DNA from: Leptolyngbya sp. SIOISBB | GTDB lineage: Bacteria > Cyanobacteriota > Cyanobacteriia > Phormidesmidales > Phormidesmidaceae | Length of the DNA stretch: 64,000 bases | Assembly (NCBI GenBank): GCA_010671905.1 | Contig: JAAHII010000002.1 | Coordinates: 124,001 to 188,000, forward strand | Direction of reading: 5' to 3' | Shown here: positions 1 to 9,497 of the stretch, one piece after another | Numbering within the stretch: the stretch's first letter is position 1 | Layout of the letters: each line of letters opens with the position of its first letter | Position numbers and translations under genes: made by a program | The notes under the pieces: generated by a model | The model's input: only the letters and a program-made list of their open reading frames with translations | The model's database searches: none | Told to the model about the DNA's origin: nothing

Positions 1-117
1 ACAGATCGTTTCAATGCGCGGCTCGATTGGGGTATTCCCTTAATTGATGACGATACCGATAGCGATTCCGTGCAGGAAAGTGGTGTCTATTTCACGTTTG
101 ATCTGTCACTGTTCTAG
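1..117 (+). CDS. C-terminal end of a TpsB/ShlB-type outer-membrane transporter (partial)
   Basis: Frame 1 is open from the window edge to a TAG at 115-117 and encodes 38 residues ending in GVYFTFDLSLF. Alternating hydrophobic residues with a terminal phenylalanine are what the last beta-strand of an outer-membrane barrel looks like. The TpsA-type exoprotein gene lies 246 bp downstream on the same strand, so the natural reading is the C-terminus of its two-partner-secretion transporter (FhaC/ShlB family), which would export that protein across the outer membrane. The POTRA domains and most of the barrel are outside the window. The call rests on the terminal strand and gene context only; another outer-membrane protein would look the same. 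Confidence 0.6.
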   Translation, partial: TDRFNARLDWGIPLIDDDTDSDSVQESGVYFTFDLSLF

Positions 118-363
118 ACCGAAATATGACAGCAGTGATCGCGCTTTCCTGCTGATTTCAGAACACCACCCTAAAGCAAGACACACGATCAAAGAGGGGC
201 CGAGATCGCTGACATACTGGCGTTCCATCAAATGCCGACAGGCAAGATTGGCGGTTGCGTGCAAAGAAGCCTAACAATCCGCTAGTCAAGCCAGAAGAAT
301 GCCTCTATAAACGCAATTAACTGGAGCCGGTAAATGGCCAGTCTTTGATTCAAGGTGACTGTC

Positions 364-3300
364 ATGTCTTTCCTTGCTAAAAATTTTTGGCCTGTCTGTA
401 GCCTAGCCTTGATTGCTAGCGGCATTCCCGCTGCGGAGGCTTCGAGCACCGTACTCGTTGCCCAAATCGTTCCAGATAACTCGCTGGGTGCTGAGTCCTC
501 CATCGTCACCCCGGAGGCCTTGATTCGCGGCGAGTTGGCCGACGAAATTGGTGGTGGTGCCATCCGAGGCGAAAATCTCTTTCACAGCTTCGTCGAATTC
601 AATGTTCTGCAAGATCAAAGAGTCTACTTCGCAAATCCCATCGCTATTGAAAATATCCTCAGTCGTGTGACTGGAAACAACCTCTCGAACATTGATGGCC
701 TGCTCGGCGTCAATGGTGCCGCCAACCTTTTCTTGATGAACCCCAACGGCATCATCTTTGGCCCCAACGCCCGTTTAGATATCCAGGGTTCTTTTACTGC
801 AACCACTGCTGAGGGCATTAGCTTTGCCGATGATAGTGAGTTTAGTGCGACTCCGACAGGCAACGAGCTGCTAAGCGTAAGTGTGCCACTGGGAGTGCAG
901 TTCAACGATCAGCCTCAGGGAGACATCACCCAGCAAGGGGATTTGACCGTGGGGGCTAGCGAAACGCTAACGCTGTTTGGCGATACGGTGCTCAACAGCG
1001 GCGACTTAACGACCGAGGGTGGCACCGTGCAGCTCTTAGGCAATCAGGTAAGTGTGATAGGGCAAGCCGCGATGGATGTCTCAGCACCCACGGAGGCGGG
1101 CACGGTACAGATTGGGGGCGACTACCAGGGGCAGGGACCCTTGCCGACGGCTAACGTGACGCTGGTAGAGGCGGGTGTCATTATCAATGCGGACGCGCGG
1201 CAAGCAGGTGATGGCGGGCGCGTGATCGTTTGGGCGGATGGGACAACGCAGTTTGCCGGTAGCATTAGCGCTCAAGGTGGTAGCGATCGCGGCGATGGCG
1301 GCTTTGTGGAAGTATCGGGCCGACAGTCTCTAGACTTTACCGGTACGGTGAATACCCAAGCGGTGAATGGCACTGTGGGGCAGCTATTGCTTGACCCTGC
1401 GAATATCTTTATTGCAAACACCGCCCCCGCAGGCACAGTTACCGTCGGGCTAGGAAATGGTGTGTTTACCGATTTTATCTACAGTGCGGTGGAGGATCCC
1501 GGACAAAACAGCCACTTAACACCTGCTACGGTCGAGGCGCTCCTAGCGGTTAATGACCTGACTTTAGCAGCCGAAAATGTCATCGTAGTGTTTGATGATG
1601 TTAGTGCCAATAGCGATACCGATCTCACGCTCAACGCTACAGCGATCGGGGTAATCGGTTCTTTGCTAGAACAGTCTGGCGGCGGCAGCCTCGTTCTCGA
1701 AACCCCACAAACTACAGGCAACTTTGTGGTGATCGATGATGGTCTAGTGGATACGAGTCCTATTCCAGGGGCTACTGCTTTAGGCGGCAATGTGCGGATT
1801 ACGACTCATGATTTAGAGGTGGTAAACGACGGCATTGTTAGTGCCAGTACTTTTGCTGATGTTGATGCTGGTCAGGTGCAGATTAATGCCACGGGTGATG
1901 TCTTGGTTGATGGCGAATTCTCGCTCATTACTAGTCGTGTAGCTCCAGGAGCAACAGGAGATAGTGGAGGCGTGAACATTGTGGCCAACAATCTCTCAGT
2001 ACTCAATAATGCTGAAGTGGATGCCGGGACCTTCGAGCAAGGGAATGCGGGACAAGTCCAAATTTCTGTCACGGGTGATGTGCTCCTTGATGGCAAGAAT
2101 TCTGTTATTTCAAGTCAAGTGAACTCTGGAGCGACAGGAGATAGTGGTGGGATCTTCCTCACAACCAATAACCTGTCAGTCCTTAATGATGCACAAGTAA
2201 GCGCAGGAACTTTTGGTGACGGAGATGCCGGACAGGTTCAAATCACGACGATGGGTGATGTGCTCCTTGATGGCAAGAATTCTGTTATTTCGAGCCAAGT
2301 GAGCTCTGGAGCGATCGGAGATAGTGGTGGCATTGTCCTCTCGACCAATAACTTGTCAGTGTTGAATGGTTCAGTTGTCACTGCTAGCACTTTTGGGGAA
2401 GGGGATGCTGGACCAGTTCAAATCGACGCAGCGGATAAGATTCTCATTGATGGAGATGGTTCCTTTCTTGTGAGTGGAGTCTTCTCTGGGGCAACAGGAG
2501 ATAGTGGCGGCATTGTCCTCTCAGCCAATGATCTGTCAGTACTCAACGATGCTGAATTAGGTGCCAGTACCTTTAGCGAAGGGGATACTGGGCTAGTTCA
2601 AATCACTGCAAAAGGAGATGTTCTTGTTGATGGCGAGAATTCCTTGATTGCGAGCCAAGTGAACTCTAGTGCAACTGGGAACAGCGGTGGAGTCATCCTC
2701 TCGGCGAATAATCTTTCCATTTTCAACAACGCAGCCGTGAGTGCCAGCACTTTTAGCGAAGGGAATGCTGGTCAGGTACAGATTACCGCTACGGGTGATG
2801 TGCTCGTTGATGGGGAAGGTTCCCTTATTGCAAGCAAAGTAGAACCAGGAGCAACTGGGGATAGTGGTGGTATTTTGCTCACTGGCAAAAGCGTTTCCAT
2901 CACGAATGATGGGGTGATCAGTGCCAGTACTTTCGGTGCGGGCAATTCGGGGCAGATCCGAATGACTGCGAGGGGGAATGTTCTAGTGGATGGCCGAAGG
3001 TCTGCGATCACCAGTCAAGTGAACTCTGGTGGCACTGGCAATAGTGGCGGTATCTTACTCTCGGCAGATAACCTCTCAGTTTTCAATGATGCCCAGATCA
3101 GCGGGAGCACTTTTGGCGATGGCGATGCCGGTCAGGTGCAGATTGCCGCGATCGGAGATGTGCTTGTGGATGGGCCAGGCTCATTTATTGTGAGCCAAGT
3201 GGGAAGGACAGCAACGGGGAATAGCAATGGCATTGTACTCTCAGCGAGTACCCTTGCACTCCTAAACCGTGGAGGGGTGAGTGCTAGCACTGTAGGTGAC

Positions 3301-4512
3301 GGTAATTCAGGACAGATAAAAATTACGTCCACAGAGCAAGTCATTGTCGAAGATGGAGCCTTTCTGATCAGTCAGGTGAATTCTGAAGCCACAGGAGATA
3401 GCAACAGCATCCAGCTTTCTACCAATCACCTTACGGTAAGCGATCTTGGGTTAATTAGTGCGGGCACTTTTGGACAAGGTAATGCGGGAAATGTCTTGGT
3501 GCGTTCTCTGAATTCCGGCGACCTCAGCATTACCCTCGATGACGGTCGCATTCGGGCGAGAACTCGCAGCGCCAATCCAGGGGGAAACCTGACCTTGCAA
3601 ACTGATGGAGATCTAACCATTCAGGGCAAAGGGGAAATCTCTGTTGAAAGCCTAGAGGCAGATTCTGGAGCAGCTGGGAGTCTTAACGTATTGGCTGAAA
3701 ACGTCTTGCTGGATGGTGCAGTTGAGCTATCGGCCCAAACCGCTTCTGTGACGGGCGGTGGGATAATTAATTTCACCGTAGACGATGCCTTGGTGATGCG
3801 TCGTGGTAGCTTCATCAATGCCGAATCGACGAATCCCTTAGGCGGTGATGGCGGCAACGTTTTTATTGATACCGGCTTCCTGATTGGTGCTCCCGGAGAA
3901 AATAACGACATTATTGCCAATGCCGTTGGGGGCAATGGCGGTCGGATCGAGGTGAATGCCATCAATATTTTTGGTTTTCAGGAAAGTCAGTCAGGTGACA
4001 CCGCTACGCTACGCAATAACACCACCAACGATTTGAGTGCCAGTTCTGGGCAGGGAATTGAGGGCGAGGTCGCACTCAACACGCTGAATGTCGATCCCGC
4101 TAGTGGATTAGGTCAGTTACCTGAGGGGCCGATTGACGCCTCGCAGTTGATTAACCAGTCGCTGTGTGAAGCCGGTCAGGGGAGTGAGTTTACCGTGACC
4201 GGGCGCGGTGGTTTGCCAAGTGCGCCGACGGATGCTTTAGGTAATGCGACGCCTTGGGAAGATTGGAGTTTCACTGAAGACACAGCGATTGACAAAACCT
4301 TAAATGTCATTGATGTAGATGCTGCAGATCGCTCAGCTACTCGATTAGTGGAAGCACAGGGGGCGATGCGAGCGGCGGATGGTCGCATTGTGCTGCTAGC
4401 GGAGCCAACCCTCGCGACCCCGATCGCTGCCAATTCCCTCAGTGTCAGTTGCCGCACTGTACAGTCGACCGCGCCAGCCTTCGATCGCATCTCTCTACCC
4501 CCATCACCCTAG
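364..4512 (+). CDS. Filamentous haemagglutinin N-terminal domain exoprotein (TpsA)
   Basis: This is a secreted beta-helical exoprotein of about 1,380 residues. The ATG at 364 gives a signal peptide (hydrophobic run PVCSLALIASGIPA) better than the in-frame GTG at 355. Residues about 30-250 form the TPS/haemagglutination-activity domain: GGAIRGENLFHSF, YFANP, NIDGLLGVNGAANLFLMNPNG and IIFGPNARLDIQGSF are all hallmarks. The middle is about nine degenerate tandem repeats of 60 residues, and the C-terminal segment contains SLCEAGQGSEF and TGRGGLP, usual at the end of cyanobacterial members. The TPS domain is expected to engage the transporter whose gene end lies just upstream. The CHAT/TPR gene begins 11 bp downstream. 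The ligand or adhesive target cannot be inferred. Confidence 0.9.
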   Translation: MSFLAKNFWPVCSLALIASGIPAAEASSTVLVAQIVPDNSLGAESSIVTPEALIRGELADEIGGGAIRGENLFHSFVEFNVLQDQRVYFANPIAIENILSRVTGNNLSNIDGLLGVNGAANLFLMNPNGIIFGPNARLDIQGSFTATTAEGISFADDSEFSATPTGNELLSVSVPLGVQFNDQPQGDITQQGDLTVGASETLTLFGDTVLNSGDLTTEGGTVQLLGNQVSVIGQAAMDVSAPTEAGTVQIGGDYQGQGPLPTANVTLVEAGVIINADARQAGDGGRVIVWADGTTQFAGSISAQGGSDRGDGGFVEVSGRQSLDFTGTVNTQAVNGTVGQLLLDPANIFIANTAPAGTVTVGLGNGVFTDFIYSAVEDPGQNSHLTPATVEALLAVNDLTLAAENVIVVFDDVSANSDTDLTLNATAIGVIGSLLEQSGGGSLVLETPQTTGNFVVIDDGLVDTSPIPGATALGGNVRITTHDLEVVNDGIVSASTFADVDAGQVQINATGDVLVDGEFSLITSRVAPGATGDSGGVNIVANNLSVLNNAEVDAGTFEQGNAGQVQISVTGDVLLDGKNSVISSQVNSGATGDSGGIFLTTNNLSVLNDAQVSAGTFGDGDAGQVQITTMGDVLLDGKNSVISSQVSSGAIGDSGGIVLSTNNLSVLNGSVVTASTFGEGDAGPVQIDAADKILIDGDGSFLVSGVFSGATGDSGGIVLSANDLSVLNDAELGASTFSEGDTGLVQITAKGDVLVDGENSLIASQVNSSATGNSGGVILSANNLSIFNNAAVSASTFSEGNAGQVQITATGDVLVDGEGSLIASKVEPGATGDSGGILLTGKSVSITNDGVISASTFGAGNSGQIRMTARGNVLVDGRRSAITSQVNSGGTGNSGGILLSADNLSVFNDAQISGSTFGDGDAGQVQIAAIGDVLVDGPGSFIVSQVGRTATGNSNGIVLSASTLALLNRGGVSASTVGDGNSGQIKITSTEQVIVEDGAFLISQVNSEATGDSNSIQLSTNHLTVSDLGLISAGTFGQGNAGNVLVRSLNSGDLSITLDDGRIRARTRSANPGGNLTLQTDGDLTIQGKGEISVESLEADSGAAGSLNVLAENVLLDGAVELSAQTASVTGGGIINFTVDDALVMRRGSFINAESTNPLGGDGGNVFIDTGFLIGAPGENNDIIANAVGGNGGRIEVNAINIFGFQESQSGDTATLRNNTTNDLSASSGQGIEGEVALNTLNVDPASGLGQLPEGPIDASQLINQSLCEAGQGSEFTVTGRGGLPSAPTDALGNATPWEDWSFTEDTAIDKTLNVIDVDAADRSATRLVEAQGAMRAADGRIVLLAEPTLATPIAANSLSVSCRTVQSTAPAFDRISLPPSP
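1801..3480 (+). repeat. About nine tandem 180-bp (60-codon) repeats inside the TpsA gene
   Basis: Units of 60 codons begin near 1811, 1987, 2167, 2347, 2527, 2707, 2887, 3067 and 3247, with a decayed tenth near 3424. The shared core reads NLSVLND-A-VSASTFG, then GDAGQVQITATGDVL, then SQVNSGATGDSGG. Some adjacent units are almost identical at DNA level, for example around 2074-2114 and 2254-2294, suggesting recent unequal exchange. Each unit probably adds turns to the beta-helix. Confidence 0.85.
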
Positions 4513-4523
4513 GAGGTCACACC

Positions 4524-7223
4524 ATGAAAGGGGGGCTGCGCTTATTGTTGTCGTGCTGGCTGGGCCTGGGTTTGAGCCTGGGATGGGGATATTGGACGGC
4601 AGATTGGGGATACCCGGCGATCGCCCAAACATCGCCGATCGCATCGGTGCAAGCGGGCAAAGCCGCCTACGATGCTCAGCAGTTTAGCGAAGCCAATGAG
4701 CAACTGCAACAGGCGGTCGAAGCCTTTGCCGCTGCCGGAGATCGTCCCCAGCAGGCCCAAGTGCTAGCGCTGCAGTCCCTCGTGTTGCAAAAGTTGGGGC
4801 AGTGGACAGCCGCCCAAACCGCGCTGGATGAGAGTTTGGCGATTTTAGGTGACTTGACTGATCCGCCCGCTCGGCTGGTGGCCCAGGTGCTGAATGCCCA
4901 GGGACAGCTCTATCTCGCCATGGGGCAATCCGTCGAAGCCCTCACCACGTGGGAAAAAGCCGAGGCTGCCTATCGCGACGCCGACGATCTGGCGAGTGCG
5001 CTAGGGAGTCAAATCAACCAGGTGCAGGCGATGCAGGAGATCGGGCTGTACCGGCGGGCGGGGCAAACTTTGGATGCGATCGCGGCTCAATTCGACACCC
5101 AGGCCCCATCGGCTATTAAAGCCAAAGGACTGCTCAGTTTCGGTAACCTGCTCCGACTACGCGGCGAACTTGAAGCCTCTCGCACTATCCTGTCTGAAGG
5201 ATTAGCCCTGGCAACTTCGCTAAATTTGCCGGAAGAGGTCGCCCAGTTTCATCTCAGCTTGGGGAACACCGAACGGGTCGCCGCTGCGCGCGCCACCGCC
5301 TTAGAAGATCACGCCGTTGCTGCCACCGCTCGCCAGGCGGCCCTGAGTGCCTATGCAGCAGCGGCAACTAGTGCAGTTTCACCCTTTACTCAAGTGCAGG
5401 CTGGGCTCAATCAACTCAGCCTGTTAGTGGATGAACAACAATGGGGCGATGCTCAGAGGTTGATACCAGCGATCGCAAATGCCTTACCCACACTGCTGCC
5501 CAGTCGAGCCGGTGTGTACGCCCAGGTCAACTTTGCCCATAACTTGATGATCCTCAACCAATCGCTGCCAGTTGGGCAAGTCTTTGATTTATCGGTGCCA
5601 GAGCTGTTGTCAACAGCGATCGCTCAAGCACAACAAATCAAGGATGACCGAGCCACCTCCTATGCGATCGGCACGCTGGGGACATGGCATGAGCAACAAG
5701 CGGACTGGTCAACGGCCAAAACGCTGACGGCTGATGCTTTGCAAACTGCGCAGCGCATTCGAGCACCGGATATTGCTTACCAGTGGCAGTGGCAAATGGG
5801 TCGCCTCTTCCAAGCGGCCTCTGACGCGCGATATCAGGCTGCTGTCGATACAGCCTCGACAGCGCTTTATTTTCCTGCTGATCCGGAGGCGATTCGCTAT
5901 TACAGTGTCACAGTTGAAACCCTGGATAATTTGCGCAGTGAGCTCGTAGCGCTCAATCCTGATATCCAATTCTCCTTTCGCGAAACGGTCGAACCGATTT
6001 ACCGCGAGCTCGTGGATTTGCTGCTTCGAGCCGAATCCCCCGCCCCTACAGCTTTAGACAAGGCCCGTGATGTGATTGAGTCTTTGCAATTAGCAGAACT
6101 CGACAATTTCTTTCAAGACGCTTGCCTGGTCGCCACGCCGGTCGAACTTGATCAGGTCGATGCCAATGCCATGGTGATTTATCCCATCATTCTGCCGGAT
6201 CGGTTGGAGATCATCACCAGCACTTCAGGGCAACCGCTACAGCATACGATGGTGCCTATCAGCACTCCTCAGCTAAATCGCACCCTAGAGGATCTGCGGG
6301 ATGCCATTTCATTTCCTAGTAGCACGAATCGTGCTGCCGCCGCTCGCGGCATTGGTATCGTGACTGATGAAGCCAGCGACGACGTCCCTTCCCAGGACTA
6401 TCTATCCCTGGCTCAACAGGTATACGACTGGTTGATTCGCCCCATTGAGGCGCAAATTGAGCAGGCCAATCCGGAGGCGTTGGTGTTTGTGCTGGATGGG
6501 GCGTTGCGCAACTTGCCCATGTCGGTGCTGCATGACAGTGAAGCATTTTTAGTCGAGAGATATGCGATCGCCCTCACGCCAGGTCTGCAACTGTTAGAAC
6601 CGCGCTCCCTAGGAGAGCAAGACTTACAAGCACTGGTGGTGGGCTTGAGTGAAGCCCGAGACGGCTTCAGTGCCCTCCCTAATGTGGAAAAAGAGATCGC
6701 GGCCATTCAGACTCAGGTATCGGGGGAGGTGCTCTTAAACGAAGGGTTCGAGAAAGAGGCATTTGCGACTCAGCTGACAGAATCCTCCTTTCCCATTGTT
6801 CACCTGGCGACCCATGGTCAATTCAGCTCTGACCCCGAGCAAACCTTCATTTTGGCTTGGGATGACCGCATTCAAGCCACGGAGTTTGGTAGCCTGTTGC
6901 AACAGGGAGAGCTCCAGCGCGACAATGCGGTCGAGTTGCTCGTACTCAGTGCCTGTGAAACAGCGGCAGGAGATGATCGCGCCGCGCTAGGGCTAGCTGG
7001 TGTCGCAGTGCGATCGGGCGCGAGAAGTACCTTGGCAACCCTGTGGTTAGTAGACGATGAAGGTACCTCGATTCTGATGGCCGACCTTTACCAACAATTA
7101 CAAGATACGACGCTGACCAAAGCTGAGGCCCTGCGACAGGCCCAACTCCGGTTGCTTAACGATGAGACGTATCAACACCCGTTTTTCTGGGCGCCTTTCG
7201 TACTGATCGGCAATTGGCTGTAA
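4524..7223 (+). CDS. TPR and CHAT domain protein with signal peptide
   Basis: This is an 899-residue exported or periplasmic protein. The ATG at 4524 follows a strong AGGAGG at 4511-4516 and starts a signal peptide ending near YPAIAQT; the upstream extension from 4449 lies inside the previous gene and is rejected. Residues about 35-400 are helical TPR-like repeats rich in A, Q and L. The C-terminal third is a CHAT domain (caspase HetF-associated with TPRs), with the catalytic histidine in HLATHGQFSS and cysteine in LLVLSACETAAG. The last residues (HPFFWAPFVLIGNWL) are the usual CHAT ending. CHAT proteins are clan CD cysteine-peptidase relatives. Tight linkage to the TpsA gene suggests co-transcription and possibly processing of that exoprotein; this role is inference. 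Confidence 0.92.
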   Translation: MKGGLRLLLSCWLGLGLSLGWGYWTADWGYPAIAQTSPIASVQAGKAAYDAQQFSEANEQLQQAVEAFAAAGDRPQQAQVLALQSLVLQKLGQWTAAQTALDESLAILGDLTDPPARLVAQVLNAQGQLYLAMGQSVEALTTWEKAEAAYRDADDLASALGSQINQVQAMQEIGLYRRAGQTLDAIAAQFDTQAPSAIKAKGLLSFGNLLRLRGELEASRTILSEGLALATSLNLPEEVAQFHLSLGNTERVAAARATALEDHAVAATARQAALSAYAAAATSAVSPFTQVQAGLNQLSLLVDEQQWGDAQRLIPAIANALPTLLPSRAGVYAQVNFAHNLMILNQSLPVGQVFDLSVPELLSTAIAQAQQIKDDRATSYAIGTLGTWHEQQADWSTAKTLTADALQTAQRIRAPDIAYQWQWQMGRLFQAASDARYQAAVDTASTALYFPADPEAIRYYSVTVETLDNLRSELVALNPDIQFSFRETVEPIYRELVDLLLRAESPAPTALDKARDVIESLQLAELDNFFQDACLVATPVELDQVDANAMVIYPIILPDRLEIITSTSGQPLQHTMVPISTPQLNRTLEDLRDAISFPSSTNRAAAARGIGIVTDEASDDVPSQDYLSLAQQVYDWLIRPIEAQIEQANPEALVFVLDGALRNLPMSVLHDSEAFLVERYAIALTPGLQLLEPRSLGEQDLQALVVGLSEARDGFSALPNVEKEIAAIQTQVSGEVLLNEGFEKEAFATQLTESSFPIVHLATHGQFSSDPEQTFILAWDDRIQATEFGSLLQQGELQRDNAVELLVLSACETAAGDDRAALGLAGVAVRSGARSTLATLWLVDDEGTSILMADLYQQLQDTTLTKAEALRQAQLRLLNDETYQHPFFWAPFVLIGNWL

Positions 7224-7656
7224 TGGTTTTATATGAACTTGTTGAAATGATGGTGGATTTAGTCTGAATGCTGTCGGTTTGGTAATCGCTATCGGTAAAG
7301 TGCCTAAAGACAAAGAACTCGTATTAAGTCCGGATGCATAGACGCCATTAGGCCCTAAACTGGCAAAGCTGCGATTTAGGCGAATTTAGCTCTTATGTGT
7401 TGACTGAGTAGCTGCCCATTAGCGGTAACCACTCCCCTGACACAACAATGGGGTAAACGACAGCTCAGGCCTTTCAAACCATCACGCTGAGGCGATTTAG
7501 GCCAAAACTAGTCCATGGCTTGTTTTTGAGTTTTAACGACCACAATTTTTCCGCTGCTAAAACTGAGCCGTTTACCAGACAAACTTGAGATTTCGTCTGG
7601 TAAGACTATAGGAGAGTCGGAAAAATATCCGTTGCACCCATGTGGGCGACAAATTT
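7224..7656. other. Intergenic region with no supported gene
   Basis: This is 433 bp between two convergent genes. No open frame with a ribosome site and no clear terminator hairpin was found. Confidence 0.6.
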
Positions 7657-8088
7657 CTACACGGCGAACAACCGCTCCATCTGCTTGAAAGCCTTAAATT
7701 CCAAGGCATTACCGGAAGGATCGAGGAAAAACATGGTCGCTTGTTCTCCCACTTCTCCCTTAAATCGAACATAGGGCTCAATCACAAATTTAATTTCGTG
7801 TGCCTTGAGCTGCGCGGCCAACCTTTCCCAATCCTCCATTTCTAATACGACGCCATAGTGAGGGACGGGGACTCCGTAGCCATCGACAGGATTATAGTGC
7901 GACTCAAGTTGACCATGCTGGCCGAGATGGGGGTTGAGATGGCAGACAAACTGATGCCCAAATAAATTGAAGTCCACCCAATTCTCTGCACTCCGCCCTT
8001 CTGTGCAACCCAGGATCTCTGCATAAAAATGGCGGCTTTCTGCCAGGTCACGAACCGGAATCGCGACATGGAAGGGCGTTAGTGGCAT
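7657..8088 (-). CDS. VOC-superfamily (glyoxalase/dioxygenase fold) protein
   Basis: This 143-residue protein covers one complete vicinal-oxygen-chelate domain built from two beta-alpha-beta-beta-beta modules. It opens with FHVAIPVRDL and SRHFYAEILG, has HYGVVLEM in the second module, and ends with the FLDPSGNALEFKAF motif. The histidine in the first strand and the glutamate in NALEF are the positions that bind metal in this superfamily. The ATG at 8088 is preceded by AGGAG; an upstream in-frame start at 8127 lacks a ribosome site. The family includes glyoxalase I, fosfomycin-resistance proteins and extradiol dioxygenases, and the substrate is not predictable here. It stands alone, convergent with the CHAT gene. 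Confidence 0.88.
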   Translation of the reverse strand: MPLTPFHVAIPVRDLAESRHFYAEILGCTEGRSAENWVDFNLFGHQFVCHLNPHLGQHGQLESHYNPVDGYGVPVPHYGVVLEMEDWERLAAQLKAHEIKFVIEPYVRFKGEVGEQATMFFLDPSGNALEFKAFKQMERLFAV

Positions 8089-8375
8089 GGCAAATCTCCT
8101 GGCAATTAATGACACTACACTCGGCAACTCGATACAGGCGTTGTTTCATATCGGAGCGAGATGAGACTCAGAGATAACTTATCGCTCAAAACTTAAATGC
8201 GACGATGCTCGACCCACATCTTAAATCGCGAGATTGCCGATTAAAAGACTACACAACCTTGGCACCTTACTGCCGCTGGCAAGATCCGGCTCGTCAGCAT
8301 ACCCAGCCCGCCGCCGCCCTGAACCTGGCCAACTCAAAACCGGTTTATTTTTAGATAGAGAATTTGCGTCCGGGG

Positions 8376-9041
8376 ATGACCATGACTGAGATCGCACCGA
8401 CCGTCGCCACCCTCATCATGATGACCCGCTTTCCCCAACCGGGACGCACCAAAACTCGACTCATTCCAGCCTTGGGGGCAGCCGGGGCCGCTCAGTTGCA
8501 GCAACGGATGACCGAGCTTTTGGTAGAGCGATTACAAGCCGTTTGCGATCGCGCTTCTCTAGCTTTGGAGGTTCATTTTGCGGACGGCTCTTTAGCTCAG
8601 ATGCACGCTTGGCTGGGAGATGATGTGACGTTTAAGCCGCAAGGCTCTGGAAATCTGGGTAAGAGACTGCAAGGGGCATTTCAGCAAGGATTTCGCGAAA
8701 GGCAACAGCCGATTTTAATGGTCGGGAGTGACTGCCCAGATCTCGGTGAAGAGCACATTATCCAGGCTCTGTCAGCCCTCCATCGCCATGATGCCGTGCT
8801 CGGCCCCGCCCACGATGGCGGCTACTACTTAATTGGTCTCAAGCGGCCTCACCCCACTTTGTTTGAAAACATTAGCTGGGGGCAAAGTTGCGTTTTGTCC
8901 GAGACGATCGCGATCACCGCCTCCCAGGGACTCTCAGTGACGCTGCTCGATCCGCTATCAGATATCGATCGTCCTGAAGATTTACACCTGTGGCAGGCTT
9001 ATGATGACGACTCCAACAACATCCCCCAGGTGCGATTGTAA
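8376..9041 (+). CDS. TIGR04282-type arsenosugar-associated glycosyltransferase
   Basis: This protein of about 221 residues has a GT-A/nucleotidyltransferase-like fold. The N-terminal MMTRFPQPGRTKTRL loop resembles the nucleotide-binding loop of the CofC/MobA group, and GSDCPDLG and LGPAHDGGYYLIGL are typical of TIGR04282. The family is annotated as a glycosyltransferase of arsenosugar biosynthesis because of gene neighbourhoods, and a partner of the other family (TIGR04283) lies at 10178-10912. Start chosen at ATG 8376 (MTMTEIAP); TTG 8364 and ATG 8382 are alternatives. The last 43 bases overlap the 3' end of the convergent rhodanese gene. No radical-SAM ArsS or ArsM gene is in the window, so the pathway assignment is tentative. 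Confidence 0.82.
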   Translation: MTMTEIAPTVATLIMMTRFPQPGRTKTRLIPALGAAGAAQLQQRMTELLVERLQAVCDRASLALEVHFADGSLAQMHAWLGDDVTFKPQGSGNLGKRLQGAFQQGFRERQQPILMVGSDCPDLGEEHIIQALSALHRHDAVLGPAHDGGYYLIGLKRPHPTLFENISWGQSCVLSETIAITASQGLSVTLLDPLSDIDRPEDLHLWQAYDDDSNNIPQVRL

Positions 9042-9418
9042 GGGTGTACCGCCTGGGTCGGCTTGCCATCAACGACCAGGGGCTGACCTCGGTTGTGCCA
9101 TTCAAAAATGGAGCCCTCCAAGTTCATGACGTTGGCATAACCGGCTGCTTGCAGCTGCTGCGCCAACCGAGCGGAGCGATAACCCACCGAGCAGTACACC
9201 ACAATGGCGGCATCGGGCTTAATCGTCGATTGTTGAACGGCGGCTAAAGTCGGCCCATGGGATGCCCCAGGTAAATGGCTGACGGCGTACTCTTCTGGCT
9301 GACGGGCATCGATCAGGAGGGGCGGCGGCAGATCGCTCGCCAACCAGCTCGCCAGTTGACTGGTCGAAATCTGCTCCACGGTCGGAAATTTTCGCTGGAT
9401 GAGCCGTTTCACGACCAT
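8999..9418 (-). CDS. Rhodanese-like domain protein
   Basis: This is a single rhodanese domain of about 139 residues. LLIDARQPEEYAVSHLPGA is the conserved N-terminal half. CSVGYRS contains the catalytic cysteine loop (CxxGxRS type), so a sulfurtransferase activity is plausible. The end of the domain reads MNLEGSIFEWHNRGQPL. The open frame extends upstream to 9526, giving an N-terminal ISIRYLAWMVV segment; I chose ATG 9418 (MVVKRLIQRKFPTVEQIST) because the longer form runs into the divergent DUF547 gene. No ribosome site decides this, so the start is uncertain. The sulfur donor and acceptor are unknown. Confidence 0.85.
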   Translation of the reverse strand: MVVKRLIQRKFPTVEQISTSQLASWLASDLPPPLLIDARQPEEYAVSHLPGASHGPTLAAVQQSTIKPDAAIVVYCSVGYRSARLAQQLQAAGYANVMNLEGSIFEWHNRGQPLVVDGKPTQAVHPYNRTWGMLLESSS

Positions 9419-9497
9419 CCAGGCTAAGTAACGAATGGAGATTAATGCACCAAACACGGATAATTCCTTTAGTGTTGCTGCCCGAGAAACCAGTCTG

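Noticed and set aside
1801-3480. Regular repeats that could suggest a CRISPR-like array
   Set aside because: The unit is 180 bp, coding and degenerate, with no constant short repeat or variable spacer pattern.
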